Assembly (NCBI GenBank): GCA_027487835.1
Contig: JAIYCU010000006.1
Location: 1 to 57,347 of the forward strand
DNA from: Bacteroidota bacterium
Lineage (GTDB): Bacteria; Bacteroidota; Bacteroidia; UKL13-3
Reading direction: 5' to 3'
Length of the DNA stretch: 57,347 nt
A model generated the notes under the pieces. It did not search any database, was not told the DNA's origin, and was given only the letters and a program-made list of their open reading frames with translations. Position 1 is the first letter of the stretch; each line of letters begins with the position of its first letter. The position numbers and the translations under genes were made by a program. This document shows, one piece after another, positions 8,698-17,085 of the stretch.

Positions 8698-9285
8698 TTA
8701 GTTCTTTATAAACTTTTTAATTTCCTTTTCACCAATCCAAACTTTCTCGTTGGTTTCTAAATCTGTCAATTCTAGATTTACTTGGTACTTAACTGTTTTT
8801 TGTTTTTTGTATTGATCTACAACACTAAGAATAATTCCATTTAGCATAAAATCGGCACCCTTTTCTTTTCCCCATTTTTTGCGTGTTTCTTCGCTCGAAA
8901 AGGTTTGTTGATCATTGCGCTCATCTCTTACTTCATTGCGTTCTTCTCCGCTTTGCACTACTGAAACTGTTGCAGAATTAATAAAAGATTTCTCCAAACT
9001 TTTAATAAAAAAACCTGCATCAATATGTTCTGTGGTTTTGTTTCTAACTTGTCCAATTATTACGACTGGTTTGCGGCCATTTTTAGTTTCAAAGTTAGCT
9101 CTCCAAGGTCTGTTTAAAACATCTTGAATCATTTCTTCTGCTACCAATTTAGCATCTGTATCATTCCATCTTCCGCTTAAATCTGTTGCTGTGTTTGGGT
9201 CAATACGCTCCACCTTCCTTGAAGGTCCACAATTGCTAAATATCAATAATGAGACAAATGCCGAAGCGAAAAGTAATTTTTTCAT
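8698..9285 (-). CDS. LpoB-like penicillin-binding-protein activator lipoprotein
   Basis: A 195-residue lipoprotein (lipobox FSNC, Cys19). The segment KPVVIIGQVRNKTTEHIDAG followed by FFIKSLEKSFINS is the hallmark of the LpoB fold, and ADFMLNGIILSV matches its second half. In E. coli LpoB reaches through the peptidoglycan to activate PBP1b; in Bacteroidota the target is not established. First gene of a leftward two-gene operon with the COG3014 lipoprotein. Confidence 0.75.
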   Translation of the reverse strand: MKKLLFASAFVSLLIFSNCGPSRKVERIDPNTATDLSGRWNDTDAKLVAEEMIQDVLNRPWRANFETKNGRKPVVIIGQVRNKTTEHIDAGFFIKSLEKSFINSATVSVVQSGEERNEVRDERNDQQTFSSEETRKKWGKEKGADFMLNGIILSVVDQYKKQKTVKYQVNLELTDLETNEKVWIGEKEIKKFIKN

Positions 9286-9343
9286 ATTATTGTTTTGGTT
9301 ACCAATTTTACAAATAACGTTCCAAAAAATCTATTATAGTTAA

Positions 9344-9877
9344 ATGAATTTAAAATTTTCAAAAAATGCAATGTACTTAATAGGGCTTAATTGCTTGTTA
9401 ATATTAAGCATTTCGGGTTGTATAGGTCCTAAAGAATTCTCAAAGAAAAGCTTTAAAAATCAAATAATTCTTGAGGGGCGTGTTCAAAAAAAGCAATTAG
9501 CTGAGTATAAAAAACTAAAATGGTTTTCTCCAAACTACCAATCTTATAAGCCTGATACAGCCATTTTAAAACTATTAATCGCTAAAACGGAAGGCATTTC
9601 TTTTATCATGTTTGGGGGTACTTGGTGCAGTGACACCCAAAGAGAATTACCTAAATTTTTAGCCTTATTAGAACACCTTCAAATTGGTTCAAACCGATAT
9701 GAAATGTGGATGTTGGACATGAAAAAGGAAAGTAAATATGTGAACCAAAAAATATTTGATATTCAATATGTCCCCACTTTTTTGGTATTTAAAGAAGGAA
9801 AAGAAATTGGCAGGATCATTGAAAAACCAAAACAAAGTTTGGAGCTTGATTTACTTGAAATTCTTTCCAAAAACTAA
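9344..9877 (+). CDS. Thioredoxin-fold lipoprotein with a single active-site cysteine
   Basis: A 177-residue predicted lipoprotein: hydrophobic leader followed by lipobox ISGC (Cys26). The thioredoxin-like segment is FIMFGGTWCSDTQRELPKF, and the cis-proline strand VPTFLVFKEGKEIGRI is intact. Where a classic thioredoxin has CxxC, this protein has C95-S-D-T98, so it has only the nucleophilic cysteine. It could act as a monothiol reductant or disulfide carrier, or as a thiol peroxidase-like protein. The divergent neighbour is the lpoB-like operon and prc follows downstream. The ATG at 9344 is preferred because the signal peptide starts there. Confidence 0.75.
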   Translation: MNLKFSKNAMYLIGLNCLLILSISGCIGPKEFSKKSFKNQIILEGRVQKKQLAEYKKLKWFSPNYQSYKPDTAILKLLIAKTEGISFIMFGGTWCSDTQRELPKFLALLEHLQIGSNRYEMWMLDMKKESKYVNQKIFDIQYVPTFLVFKEGKEIGRIIEKPKQSLELDLLEILSKN

Positions 9878-9960
9878 AGAAAAATTACCGCTTATCTAAA
9901 ACTTTTATCAATAATGGTTAGCGGTTTGAACCAAATTATAAAATTGTTACCTTGCACAGA

Positions 9961-11964
9961 ATGAACAAAATTTTGATATACGCACTCTTACTATGGGTAG
10001 GAGTATTTGAAGGCCTTGCTCAAGACAGTTTAAAGACTACTTTAAAAACCTTTAGGCCAGAAGAACAGCATGGAATTTCGTACCAATTGGTGGGTCAAAT
10101 TTTAAGTAGTTATCATTATAGAAAAGTAGAAATAAATGATCAGCTTAGCAGTAAAATTTTAGATAACTATTTAGAAAATCTAGACCCAAGTAAGGTATAC
10201 TTTTTAGCAGAAGACATTCAAAAATTTGAAGCATGGCGTAATCAGTTTGATGATGATCTACAGCAAGGCAATGTGAGTAAAGCCTTTGATATTTATAATA
10301 TTTACCAACAAAGGATGTATGATAGAATTCAGTACACCTTTGATTTACTGCGCCGTGACATAGATTTTAGCATCATGGATTCATTTCTTATCAATAGGGA
10401 AAATGCCAAATGGATAAGTACTTATAAAGAATACGATGAACTATGGCAAAAGAAAACCAAAAGTGAAGCCTTACAACTAAAGGCCGATGGGAAAAGCTTT
10501 GAAGTTTGGTCTGATATTCTTAGAAAACGTTATTACAATTTGTTAAAGCAATTAGCCAAAACAAAGAATGAGGACGTATTTTCATATTTTGTAAATTCTA
10601 TTACTGAAATTGCCGATCCACATACCAATTATTTTTCGCCAAGGGCAGCTGAAGATTTTACAACCAGCATGAGTTTAAGTTTAGAAGGAATTGGCGCCAC
10701 TTTACAAACAGAAAGTGAATATACCAAAGTGAGAGAGGTTGTAAAAGGTGGCCCTGCAGACCGCAGCAAACAAATAAAAGCAAATGATAAAATTGTTGCT
10801 GTTGGCCAAGGAAAGGATGGAGAAATGATAAATGTTTTAGATTGGCGTATTGATGATGTTGTTTCCCTGATAAGGGGTAAAAAAGGTACTATTGTTCGTT
10901 TAGAGATTATTTCTGTAGATGCCGTAGGGAACCAAACTAAAATAGTAGAAATTGTTAGGGATAAAATCGTTTTAGAGGATCAGGCGGCTAAAGGCAGTAT
11001 AAAAGAAATTAATTTTAATGGAGTTAAACAAAAAGTTGGAGTGATTGTCTTACCTACCTTTTACCTTGATGTAGCAGCAATGCAGCGTGGAGATAAAAAC
11101 TTTAAAAGTACCAGCAGAGACGTAAAAAAATTAATCCTTGAATTAAAAGCACAAGGTGCCAAATCTATGGTTATAGATTTGAGAAATAATGGCGGTGGAA
11201 GTTTGCAAGAAGCCATTGATTTAACAGGATTATTCATTAATAAAGGTCCTGTTGTTCAAGTAAAAGATCATTTTGGCGCCATAGAAATTGACGAAGATAG
11301 AGATGAAAGTATCACTTGGGAAGGCCCAATGTGTGTATTGGTAAACAGATTTTCGGCCTCAGCCTCTGAGATATTTGCAGCAGCCATACAAGATTATGAT
11401 AGAGGTTTGGTTATTGGTGAGAAAACTTTTGGAAAAGGCACTGTTCAAAATATGTGGGACCTGAATCAGTTTGTTAAATTGGGAACTTTAAAGGTGGGAC
11501 AGTTAAAATATACAATGGCAAAATTTTATAGGATTTCTGGTGGTAGCACTCAATTCAAAGGAGTAATTCCAGACATTGAATTCCCAGGTATGTATTCTGA
11601 TAAAATGTTTGGAGAAGAGGCTAGTGAGTTTTCCTTGCCCTATGATGAAATTCAAAAAGCCTCTTACACGGTTCAGGGTAATGCTAAGGCAAAATTAGCT
11701 ACGCTAAAATCTATGCATGAAAATAGAATGGCACTTTCTAAAAACTACCAATTTTTGTTAGAAGATATAGAATTTGCAAGCGCTAATAGAAAGCAAAATT
11801 ACTTTACACTTAACGAGGAAGTTTATAAAGCTGAAATTGCTAAAAACGAGGCTAAGAAGAAAGAAAGAGAAAAGGCCAAAGAAGCTCTCAAAGGCAAAGA
11901 AGAAGATGGCAATTTAATTTTAGATGAGGCTATTTACCTGTTGTTAAGCAATACTGCTCAATAA
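9961..11964 (+). CDS. prc: Carboxy-terminal processing protease (tail-specific protease, S41)
   Basis: Periplasmic serine protease that cuts proteins at their C-termini. The ATG at 9961 is chosen because it starts a clean signal peptide (MNKILIYALLLWVGVFEGLAQ); an in-frame TTG lies 9 nt upstream. Order: Prc N-terminal domain with the LDPSKVYFLAEDI motif, a PDZ domain around GIGATLQTESEYTKVREVVK, then the S41 core. The catalytic Ser is in FSASASE (S467 by spacing) and the Lys in FGKGTVQ (K492); the 25-residue spacing equals that in E. coli Prc. A Lys/Glu-rich tail follows. Its last 7 nt overlap the end of convergent rarA. Confidence 0.92.
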   Translation: MNKILIYALLLWVGVFEGLAQDSLKTTLKTFRPEEQHGISYQLVGQILSSYHYRKVEINDQLSSKILDNYLENLDPSKVYFLAEDIQKFEAWRNQFDDDLQQGNVSKAFDIYNIYQQRMYDRIQYTFDLLRRDIDFSIMDSFLINRENAKWISTYKEYDELWQKKTKSEALQLKADGKSFEVWSDILRKRYYNLLKQLAKTKNEDVFSYFVNSITEIADPHTNYFSPRAAEDFTTSMSLSLEGIGATLQTESEYTKVREVVKGGPADRSKQIKANDKIVAVGQGKDGEMINVLDWRIDDVVSLIRGKKGTIVRLEIISVDAVGNQTKIVEIVRDKIVLEDQAAKGSIKEINFNGVKQKVGVIVLPTFYLDVAAMQRGDKNFKSTSRDVKKLILELKAQGAKSMVIDLRNNGGGSLQEAIDLTGLFINKGPVVQVKDHFGAIEIDEDRDESITWEGPMCVLVNRFSASASEIFAAAIQDYDRGLVIGEKTFGKGTVQNMWDLNQFVKLGTLKVGQLKYTMAKFYRISGGSTQFKGVIPDIEFPGMYSDKMFGEEASEFSLPYDEIQKASYTVQGNAKAKLATLKSMHENRMALSKNYQFLLEDIEFASANRKQNYFTLNEEVYKAEIAKNEAKKKEREKAKEALKGKEEDGNLILDEAIYLLLSNTAQ

Positions 11965-13241
11965 CCGTACTTATCTTTCCAGCGAGTTTTAAGAAATTGT
12001 TTTTGCTCTTGTTCTCGAGGGTTCTGACCAGGTTCAAAGTATTTGGTACCATTCAGTGAATCAGGCATAAATTCTTGGGTCACAAAATTGTTTTCAAACA
12101 AGTGTGCATATGCATAGTCTTTCCCATAATTAAGTTCTTTCATTAATTTAGTGGGCGCATTTCTCAAGTGCAATGGCACTGGTAAGTTGCCAGACTTTGC
12201 AACTTCTGCCAAGGCTGCATCTATTGCTAAATAACTTGCATTGCTTTTAATTGAGCAGGCCAGGTAAATAGCACATTGAGATAAAATAATTCTACTCTCT
12301 GGATTACCAATAACTTTTACGGATTCAAAACACTGACTTGCGAGTAATAGCGCATTGGGGTTAGCATTTCCTATGTCTTCACTTGCCAAAATAAGCATTC
12401 TTCTTGCAATAAATGTTGCTTGTTCACCCGCATATAACATGCGGGCCAAATAATAAACAGCAGCATTGGGGTCGCTTCCTCTAATAGATTTTATAAAGGC
12501 AGAAATTACATTATAATGCTCCTCTCCCGCTTTATCATATTGAAGCGTGCGTTTTTGTAAAACTTCTTCTACTAATTTATTGGTTAAAACAATGGGCAAA
12601 CTTTCCTCAAATTGATTGGCCAAAATTTCAAATAAATTAAGCAGTTTTCTACCATCTCCGCCGCTATGGGCTAACAATGCTTCCCATTCCTTTATTTCTA
12701 TTTGTTTTGAACCAAACCAATCGTCTTTAGCAATTGCAGAGAGCAATATATTTTTGAGGGCTTGTGCATCTAATTCATTTAAAACATAAACCTGAGCGCG
12801 GCTTAATAGTGCGTTGTTTACTTCAAAACTTGGATTTTCTGTAGTAGCTCCGATTAATATAATGGTACCATTTTCAACTGCGCCAAGTAATGCATCTTGT
12901 TGACTTTTATTAAAACGATGTATTTCATCTAAGAAGAGTAATACCTTTCCAATTTTTTTGGCTTCTTCAATTACTTTTCTCACTTCTGCAACACCAGCCT
13001 GAATTGCACTTAGGTAATACACATTCAATCCTAATTCTTGGCCAATGATTCTAGCCAAGGTAGTTTTACCTACCCCGGGAGGTCCCCAAAAAATTATACT
13101 AGGGATTTGTTTGTTTTGAATAACCCTAAATAATGGAGCGTTGGAACCTAACAAATGATCTTGTCCAAAAATCTCTGAAAGCTGTTGTGGTCTTACCCTT
13201 TCAGAGAATGGTTTATGCGTTGCAGAATTTCCTAAAAACAT
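11958..13241 (-). CDS. rarA: Replication-associated recombination protein A (RarA/MgsA, AAA+ ATPase)
   Basis: AAA+ ATPase related to clamp loaders, acting at stalled replication forks. Walker A is GPPGVGKT, Walker B LLFLDEIHRF, sensor 1 GATTENPSFEVN, and the MgsA-specific C-terminal half includes GSDPNAAVYYLARML and EDIGNANPNALLLA. Length (427 residues) is normal for the family. The 3' end overlaps the convergent prc gene by 7 nt, and the start lies 34 nt from the divergent rlpA gene. Confidence 0.93.
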   Translation of the reverse strand: MFLGNSATHKPFSERVRPQQLSEIFGQDHLLGSNAPLFRVIQNKQIPSIIFWGPPGVGKTTLARIIGQELGLNVYYLSAIQAGVAEVRKVIEEAKKIGKVLLFLDEIHRFNKSQQDALLGAVENGTIILIGATTENPSFEVNNALLSRAQVYVLNELDAQALKNILLSAIAKDDWFGSKQIEIKEWEALLAHSGGDGRKLLNLFEILANQFEESLPIVLTNKLVEEVLQKRTLQYDKAGEEHYNVISAFIKSIRGSDPNAAVYYLARMLYAGEQATFIARRMLILASEDIGNANPNALLLASQCFESVKVIGNPESRIILSQCAIYLACSIKSNASYLAIDAALAEVAKSGNLPVPLHLRNAPTKLMKELNYGKDYAYAHLFENNFVTQEFMPDSLNGTKYFEPGQNPREQEQKQFLKTRWKDKYGY

Positions 13242-13259
13242 AAGATATTACAAATTCGT

Positions 13260-13267
13260 TATATTCG
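13260..13267 (+). promoter_or_regulatory. Putative -7 box of the RlpA-like gene
   Basis: TATATTCG fits TAnnTTYG and ends 8 nt before the ATG at 13276. It sits in the 34-nt gap shared with divergent rarA, so both promoters must be very compact. Confidence 0.35.
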
Positions 13268-13275
13268 TAAAAGTA

Positions 13276-13740
13276 ATGCAAAAAAAGCTGCTCCTATTTA
13301 TTTTTTTGATAGCCTCCTTTGGTTCAGGACTCTTAATTGCCCAAACCACGATTCCTTTAGATTCTGCAGGAGAAAAAAAACTCTTTTACCAAGAAGGTAA
13401 AGCAAGTTATTATCATCCAAGTTTAGAAGGCTATAAAACAGCAAATGGACAACGATACAGCAGAAAAAAACTTACCGCAGCCCACAGAACCTTACCTTTA
13501 GGAACTAGGGTAAAAGTAATTAATGTAAAAACAAAAAAATGGGTAATTGTAACCATTAATGATAGAGGACCCTACTCAAAGAAGTATATAATCGACCTCT
13601 CCTTCAGAGCCGCGAAGCATTTAGGCATGACAAATGGAAAAGGGTTTGCGCGGGTAAGAATAGAAGAATTACCTCCTAAGGATAAAGCTTGGCAGCAAAA
13701 CCATATACCAGAATTACCAGGACAAGGATTAAAAAAATAG
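13276..13740 (+). CDS. rlpA: RlpA-like septal-ring lytic transglycosylase family protein
   Basis: Secreted double-psi beta-barrel protein of 154 residues. The signal peptide runs to about residue 22 (LLIAQ). The RlpA core is clear: GKASYYHPSLEGYKTANGQR, then AAHRTLPLGTRVKV, and VTINDRGPYSKKYIIDLS with the Asp of the active-site region. RlpA-type enzymes cleave naked glycan strands at the division site. There is no lipobox and no SPOR domain, so this is the short secreted form. A single-gene unit between rarA (divergent) and the DUF3817 gene. Confidence 0.85.
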   Translation: MQKKLLLFIFLIASFGSGLLIAQTTIPLDSAGEKKLFYQEGKASYYHPSLEGYKTANGQRYSRKKLTAAHRTLPLGTRVKVINVKTKKWVIVTINDRGPYSKKYIIDLSFRAAKHLGMTNGKGFARVRIEELPPKDKAWQQNHIPELPGQGLKK

Positions 13741-13761
13741 TAAAAGCTCCATCAGCGCCTA

Positions 13762-13769
13762 TATCTTTG
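13762..13769 (+). promoter_or_regulatory. Bacteroidota -7 box of the DUF3817 gene
   Basis: TATCTTTG is a perfect TAnnTTTG match, 16 nt upstream of the ATG at 13786. The -33 element is not obvious. Confidence 0.5.
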
Positions 13770-13785
13770 CGCCTACAATTGCAAA

Positions 13786-14082
13786 ATGGACCAAAAATTA
13801 TTGAATCAATTTAGGAAGATTGCCTTTTGGGAAGGCGTATCTTTTGTGGTATTAATGTTTATTGCCATGCCCCTAAAATATTGGGTAAACTTTCCTTTAG
13901 CTGTAAAATATACAGGCTGGGCGCATGGTGTTTTGTTTATTCTATATGGTGTTTGGTTATTGCGTGTAAAAGACACCTATAACTGGAATTTAAAAAGGCA
14001 GGCCACAGCTATGATAGCTGCACTCCTGCCTTTTGGAACATTTATTTTAGAGAAAAAGACTAAATATTATTCAGAAGAATAA
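13786..14082 (+). CDS. DUF3817 family small membrane protein
   Basis: A 98-residue protein with three predicted transmembrane segments (about 13-30, 43-62 and 72-90). The family pattern is visible: FRKIAFWEGVSFVVLM, then KYTGWAHGVLFILYG and a C-terminal ALLPFGTFILEKK. DUF3817 proteins have no proven function; they sometimes occur fused to transporters or near nucleotide metabolism genes. It stops 2 nt before the end of convergent efp, and AATAATATTATT spans the junction. Confidence 0.8.
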   Translation: MDQKLLNQFRKIAFWEGVSFVVLMFIAMPLKYWVNFPLAVKYTGWAHGVLFILYGVWLLRVKDTYNWNLKRQATAMIAALLPFGTFILEKKTKYYSEE

Positions 14083-14084
14083 TA

Positions 14085-14645
14085 TTATTTTACTCTTTCT
14101 ACATACCCACCAGTTCTAGTATCAACTTTAACCTTATCGCCAACATTAACAAATAATGGAACCATGACATCTGCACCATTGTCTAGTTTGGCAGGCTTTA
14201 AAGTATTAGTTGCAGTATCACCTTTAACTCCTGGCTCTGCATAATCTATGGTTAATACCACAAAAGTTGGAGCTTCTGCGGTAAGCGGGGTATCTCCTTC
14301 AAAAGAAACTTTAACCATCATTTCTTCCTTCAAAAACTTAGCGGCTTCACCCACTAAAGCTTCTTCTATGTAAACTTGGTCAAAAGTTTCTGGATCCATC
14401 ATTACTAAACTGTTTCCATCTTTATAAAGATATTGCATTTCTTTAAATTCAACGCGAACCATTTCAACAGATTCACCTGCTCTAAAGCGGTGTTCCATTT
14501 GTTTACCCGATTTAACGTTTCGAACCACTACTTGATAAAATGCTCTCAAGTTACCAGGTGTGCGGTGTTGGTATTCCAAAACCTGACACAACTCATTGTT
14601 ATGACGGATGAAACATCCTTTAAATAAATCTCCAGTATTAGCCAT
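14085..14645 (-). CDS. efp: Translation elongation factor P, Asn-tip variant
   Basis: EF-P binds the ribosome between the P and E sites and relieves stalling at polyproline. The three OB-like domains are complete over 186 residues, including the conserved domain III signature VTIDYAEPGVKGDTATN... ending in GGYVERVK as expected. The domain I loop reads HRTPGNLRAF, so the tip position normally holding a modified Lys or Arg (PGK or PGR) is Asn32. No EpmA/EpmB, EarP or YmfI-type modification gene is visible nearby. The gene has its own -7 box (14674-14681) in the gap behind rsmG. Confidence 0.95.
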   Translation of the reverse strand: MANTGDLFKGCFIRHNNELCQVLEYQHRTPGNLRAFYQVVVRNVKSGKQMEHRFRAGESVEMVRVEFKEMQYLYKDGNSLVMMDPETFDQVYIEEALVGEAAKFLKEEMMVKVSFEGDTPLTAEAPTFVVLTIDYAEPGVKGDTATNTLKPAKLDNGADVMVPLFVNVGDKVKVDTRTGGYVERVK

Positions 14646-14673
14646 GCTATTGTATTATAAGTTTTTGAGGCTG

Positions 14674-14681
14674 CGAAAATA
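14674..14681 (-). promoter_or_regulatory. Bacteroidota -7 box of efp
   Basis: On the minus strand TATTTTCG fits TAnnTTYG, with a 28-nt leader to the efp ATG. It lies in the 43-nt gap between the rsmG stop and efp, so efp can be transcribed separately. Confidence 0.45.
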
Positions 14682-14688
14682 GTCTTTT

Positions 14689-15330
14689 TCAGAAAATGTA
14701 AACGAGTTTTTTGGTTTCAAAAAAAGGTTCGTCAAACCAAGTGCTTAATGGAATTTCTTCTATAACCAATTTTCTATTGAGGGATTTTAGTTCCTTTAGC
14801 TCAAGTTTAAGATCGCCTCCCTTTAAAAAAAGATAACCATTTATTTTACTATTAAACTCCTCACTATCATCAAGGTAACTCTGTGTCCAACGATATAATT
14901 GCGCTGCAGGTGCCACTGCTCTAGCCGTAATAAAATGAAATTTCTCCTTTAAGTTTTCAACTCTACCAATGGCAAAGTCTGTATTAGTTAAACCTAATTC
15001 TTCTGATACCCCCTCTGCAACTTTTATTTTTTTGGCAATGCTATCTACCATGGTTACTTCGGTTTCTGGGAAGAAAATGGATAAAGGAATTCCAGGAAAA
15101 CCACCTCCTGTGCCAATATCTAAAATTCTAGTTTGTGGTTTAAATGATATAAATTTAGCAATGGCAAGTGAATGTAATACATGTTTTTCATAAAGACCTT
15201 CGATATCTTTTCGAGAGATTACATTTATTTGGGCGTTCCAAGTGGCATACAAATCTTGAAGTTTTTCAAAATGTTGCAACTGTGTTTGGTTCAAACCGGG
15301 AAAATATTTTAAAATAATATCCATTACCAA
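14689..15330 (-). CDS. rsmG: 16S rRNA (guanine527-N7)-methyltransferase RsmG
   Basis: SAM-dependent methyltransferase that modifies G527 in the 530 loop of 16S rRNA. The 213-residue protein shows the N-terminal NVISRKDIEGLYEKHVLHSL segment and the SAM-binding motif ILDIGTGGGFPGIPL, then FITARAVAPAAQL, all typical of RsmG/GidB. The first ATG (15330) overlaps the end of the upstream glycosyltransferase gene by 7 nt; an ATG two codons later (15324) is equally possible. The motif GGTTCAAACC is embedded at 15288-15297. Confidence 0.93.
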   Translation of the reverse strand: MVMDIILKYFPGLNQTQLQHFEKLQDLYATWNAQINVISRKDIEGLYEKHVLHSLAIAKFISFKPQTRILDIGTGGGFPGIPLSIFFPETEVTMVDSIAKKIKVAEGVSEELGLTNTDFAIGRVENLKEKFHFITARAVAPAAQLYRWTQSYLDDSEEFNSKINGYLFLKGGDLKLELKELKSLNRKLVIEEIPLSTWFDEPFFETKKLVYIF

Positions 15331-16460
15331 ATTTTTCTATTACGAATAAAAAATCCTCTAATACCAAAAATCCAAATGTAAATTAAATAGATAAAATCAA
15401 GCAAAGGGATGAACCAAATCAAACTTAAAGATTTTAGTTTTTTAAGGATTTTAAAATAAATTACAAGTTGAATTAATAACCTTAAACCGTAAGCAGCAAC
15501 AATAAATATTGGGTCAACCCCGAACAAAAACAGTGGAAAAAGGGCGGCATAAAAAACCAAATGGGTAAAATAATAGGCACCTAAGAAAAATTGGTCGCGC
15601 GGTTTATAATATTTCCCAGTATAGAGGTGTCTTGTTTTTTGTTTGACCCAATCTCCTAGTTTTCTTTTAGGTTCCGTTTGCATAAAAGTGTCTGGATGAA
15701 TTTGAATCACAACATTAGAGGAAGTTGCAACTTCATTTACAAATAAATCATCGTCGCCACTCAGAATATGTTGATGGGAGGCGAAACCTTTATGTTTAAA
15801 AAATAGGGTTTTGGTATAGGCTAAATTTCTACCTACCCCCATAAAAGGACGTTTAAGTATGGCAGCAGATAAATAGGCCATTGCGGTAAGAATTGTTTCA
15901 TACCTGATGAACAAATTTAAAAAACTTTTATGCTTATTATGTGGCGAAAATCCAAGAATAATTTCGGCTTGTGGGTTTTCCATAAAAGTTGCCTGCATAG
16001 ATTTTAACCATTGATTGCTAGTAGGCACACAATCGGCATCTGTAAAAAACAAGTTTTCAAATTGAGCTGCTTTTATTCCAATGGTAAGCGCAAATTTCTT
16101 GCTTGTAGGATATTTTTCCTGCTCAACTAATTTGCAAATTTTAAGATGTGGATTATTTTCTTGGTAATATTCGAGCAATTTCTGGCTATCATCCCAACTA
16201 CAATCATTGATTACAATGACTTCAAAGTTGGGGTAATCTTGGTTAAGAATAGAAGGCAGGCATTCTTGTAAATTTCTATACTCGTTTCGAGCTGAAATAA
16301 TTACTGAAACAGGAGGAAATGACTTATCAGTTTGGGGTTTACGAACGGCATAAAAAGCCAATTTGCCGAATACTCCAATATAATAGTACAACTGTACAAA
16401 AAGCGCTATTATAAAAACAATTGCTAAAACCCAACCCCAAATGGTATTTATCTCCAACAT
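15324..16460 (-). CDS. Membrane-associated family 2 glycosyltransferase
   Basis: GT-A fold transferase of 378 residues. An N-terminal transmembrane helix (about 8-28) precedes the GT2 domain: PPVSVIISARNEYRNLQECL, INDCSWDDS and the DxD-type FFTDADCVP. Two or three C-terminal helices follow (about 295-370), ending with a positively charged tail. The sugar donor and acceptor cannot be read from the sequence; envelope glycan or lipid synthesis is likely. A perfect -7 box (TACCTTTG) lies just upstream at 16467-16474, and rsmG overlaps its 3' end. Confidence 0.85.
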   Translation of the reverse strand: MLEINTIWGWVLAIVFIIALFVQLYYYIGVFGKLAFYAVRKPQTDKSFPPVSVIISARNEYRNLQECLPSILNQDYPNFEVIVINDCSWDDSQKLLEYYQENNPHLKICKLVEQEKYPTSKKFALTIGIKAAQFENLFFTDADCVPTSNQWLKSMQATFMENPQAEIILGFSPHNKHKSFLNLFIRYETILTAMAYLSAAILKRPFMGVGRNLAYTKTLFFKHKGFASHQHILSGDDDLFVNEVATSSNVVIQIHPDTFMQTEPKRKLGDWVKQKTRHLYTGKYYKPRDQFFLGAYYFTHLVFYAALFPLFLFGVDPIFIVAAYGLRLLIQLVIYFKILKKLKSLSLIWFIPLLDFIYLIYIWIFGIRGFFIRNRKIW

Positions 16461-16466
16461 AGGCTA

Positions 16467-16499
16467 CAAAGGTAAATTGCTTTTTGAATCTCTGCACAA
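16467..16499 (-). promoter_or_regulatory. Bacteroidota promoter of the glycosyltransferase-rsmG unit
   Basis: On the minus strand TACCTTTG (16467-16474) matches TAnnTTTG exactly, with a TTG (16497-16499) 22 nt upstream. The ATG is only 6 nt downstream, so the message would be nearly leaderless. Confidence 0.5.
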
Positions 16500-16538
16500 C
16501 TTATTTCAACATAGCTATGTGAATACTTTAAATAGCGA

Positions 16539-17066
16539 TTAATTAAAACCGAGTTGTTTAATAATTTGTTCGATTTGCCAATCTTCTATGGGGTCATATT
16601 CATCCTTAAGGTTTGCATCAAAAACTTTGGCCATTCCTTGCCAATACACTGCGGTAAGATCGCCGCGGTAGGTTTGAAGCAGTTCGTAGGTAGTTTTCCC
16701 TGTTTCTCTATAAATTAACCTTATTAGGATTCTACCTTGCGAGCGGGTGAGGCCTTTAAGATCGTCCATAAACTGGTCTTTTACTGCTTTTTCTGTTCGT
16801 TTAAGATATTCACGTCTAGCCTTATCTGATGGCAAGACTTGAAGGTTTTGCTCCATTAATTGAAACCTAAAACTAGCCATTTTTGCATAAGGCAAAACTT
16901 TTTTTACGTTATAAACTAGGCGCTGGTATTTTTTTTCGTAGTTAGAATCTTTTTGTGCTTCAACTATAAAATCAGGCAAGCTATATTGGATGGTATCGGG
17001 TTCTGTTTGACCCAAAACTCTTAAGCAGCTTAAGAAAACCAATGAGAGAATGATAAATTTCTTCAT
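16539..17066 (-). CDS. DUF4294 family secreted protein
   Basis: Predicted periplasmic protein of about 175 residues, found mainly in Bacteroidota, function unknown. The ATG at 17066 is chosen because the upstream in-frame alternative (17072) is a TTG and the signal peptide MKKFIILSLVFLSCLRVLGQ starts cleanly there. The mature part contains the family core YNVKKVLPYAKMA and RSQGRILIRLIYRETGKTTY. It lies 19 nt after lgt and is probably in the same transcript. Confidence 0.8.
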   Translation of the reverse strand: MKKFIILSLVFLSCLRVLGQTEPDTIQYSLPDFIVEAQKDSNYEKKYQRLVYNVKKVLPYAKMASFRFQLMEQNLQVLPSDKARREYLKRTEKAVKDQFMDDLKGLTRSQGRILIRLIYRETGKTTYELLQTYRGDLTAVYWQGMAKVFDANLKDEYDPIEDWQIEQIIKQLGFN

Positions 17067-17085
17067 GCACAAGGGAGGTAAAAAA

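Noticed and set aside
9952-9960. TTG start for prc
   Set aside because: The ATG 9 nt downstream gives a perfect signal peptide; the TTG would add an out-of-place HR pair.
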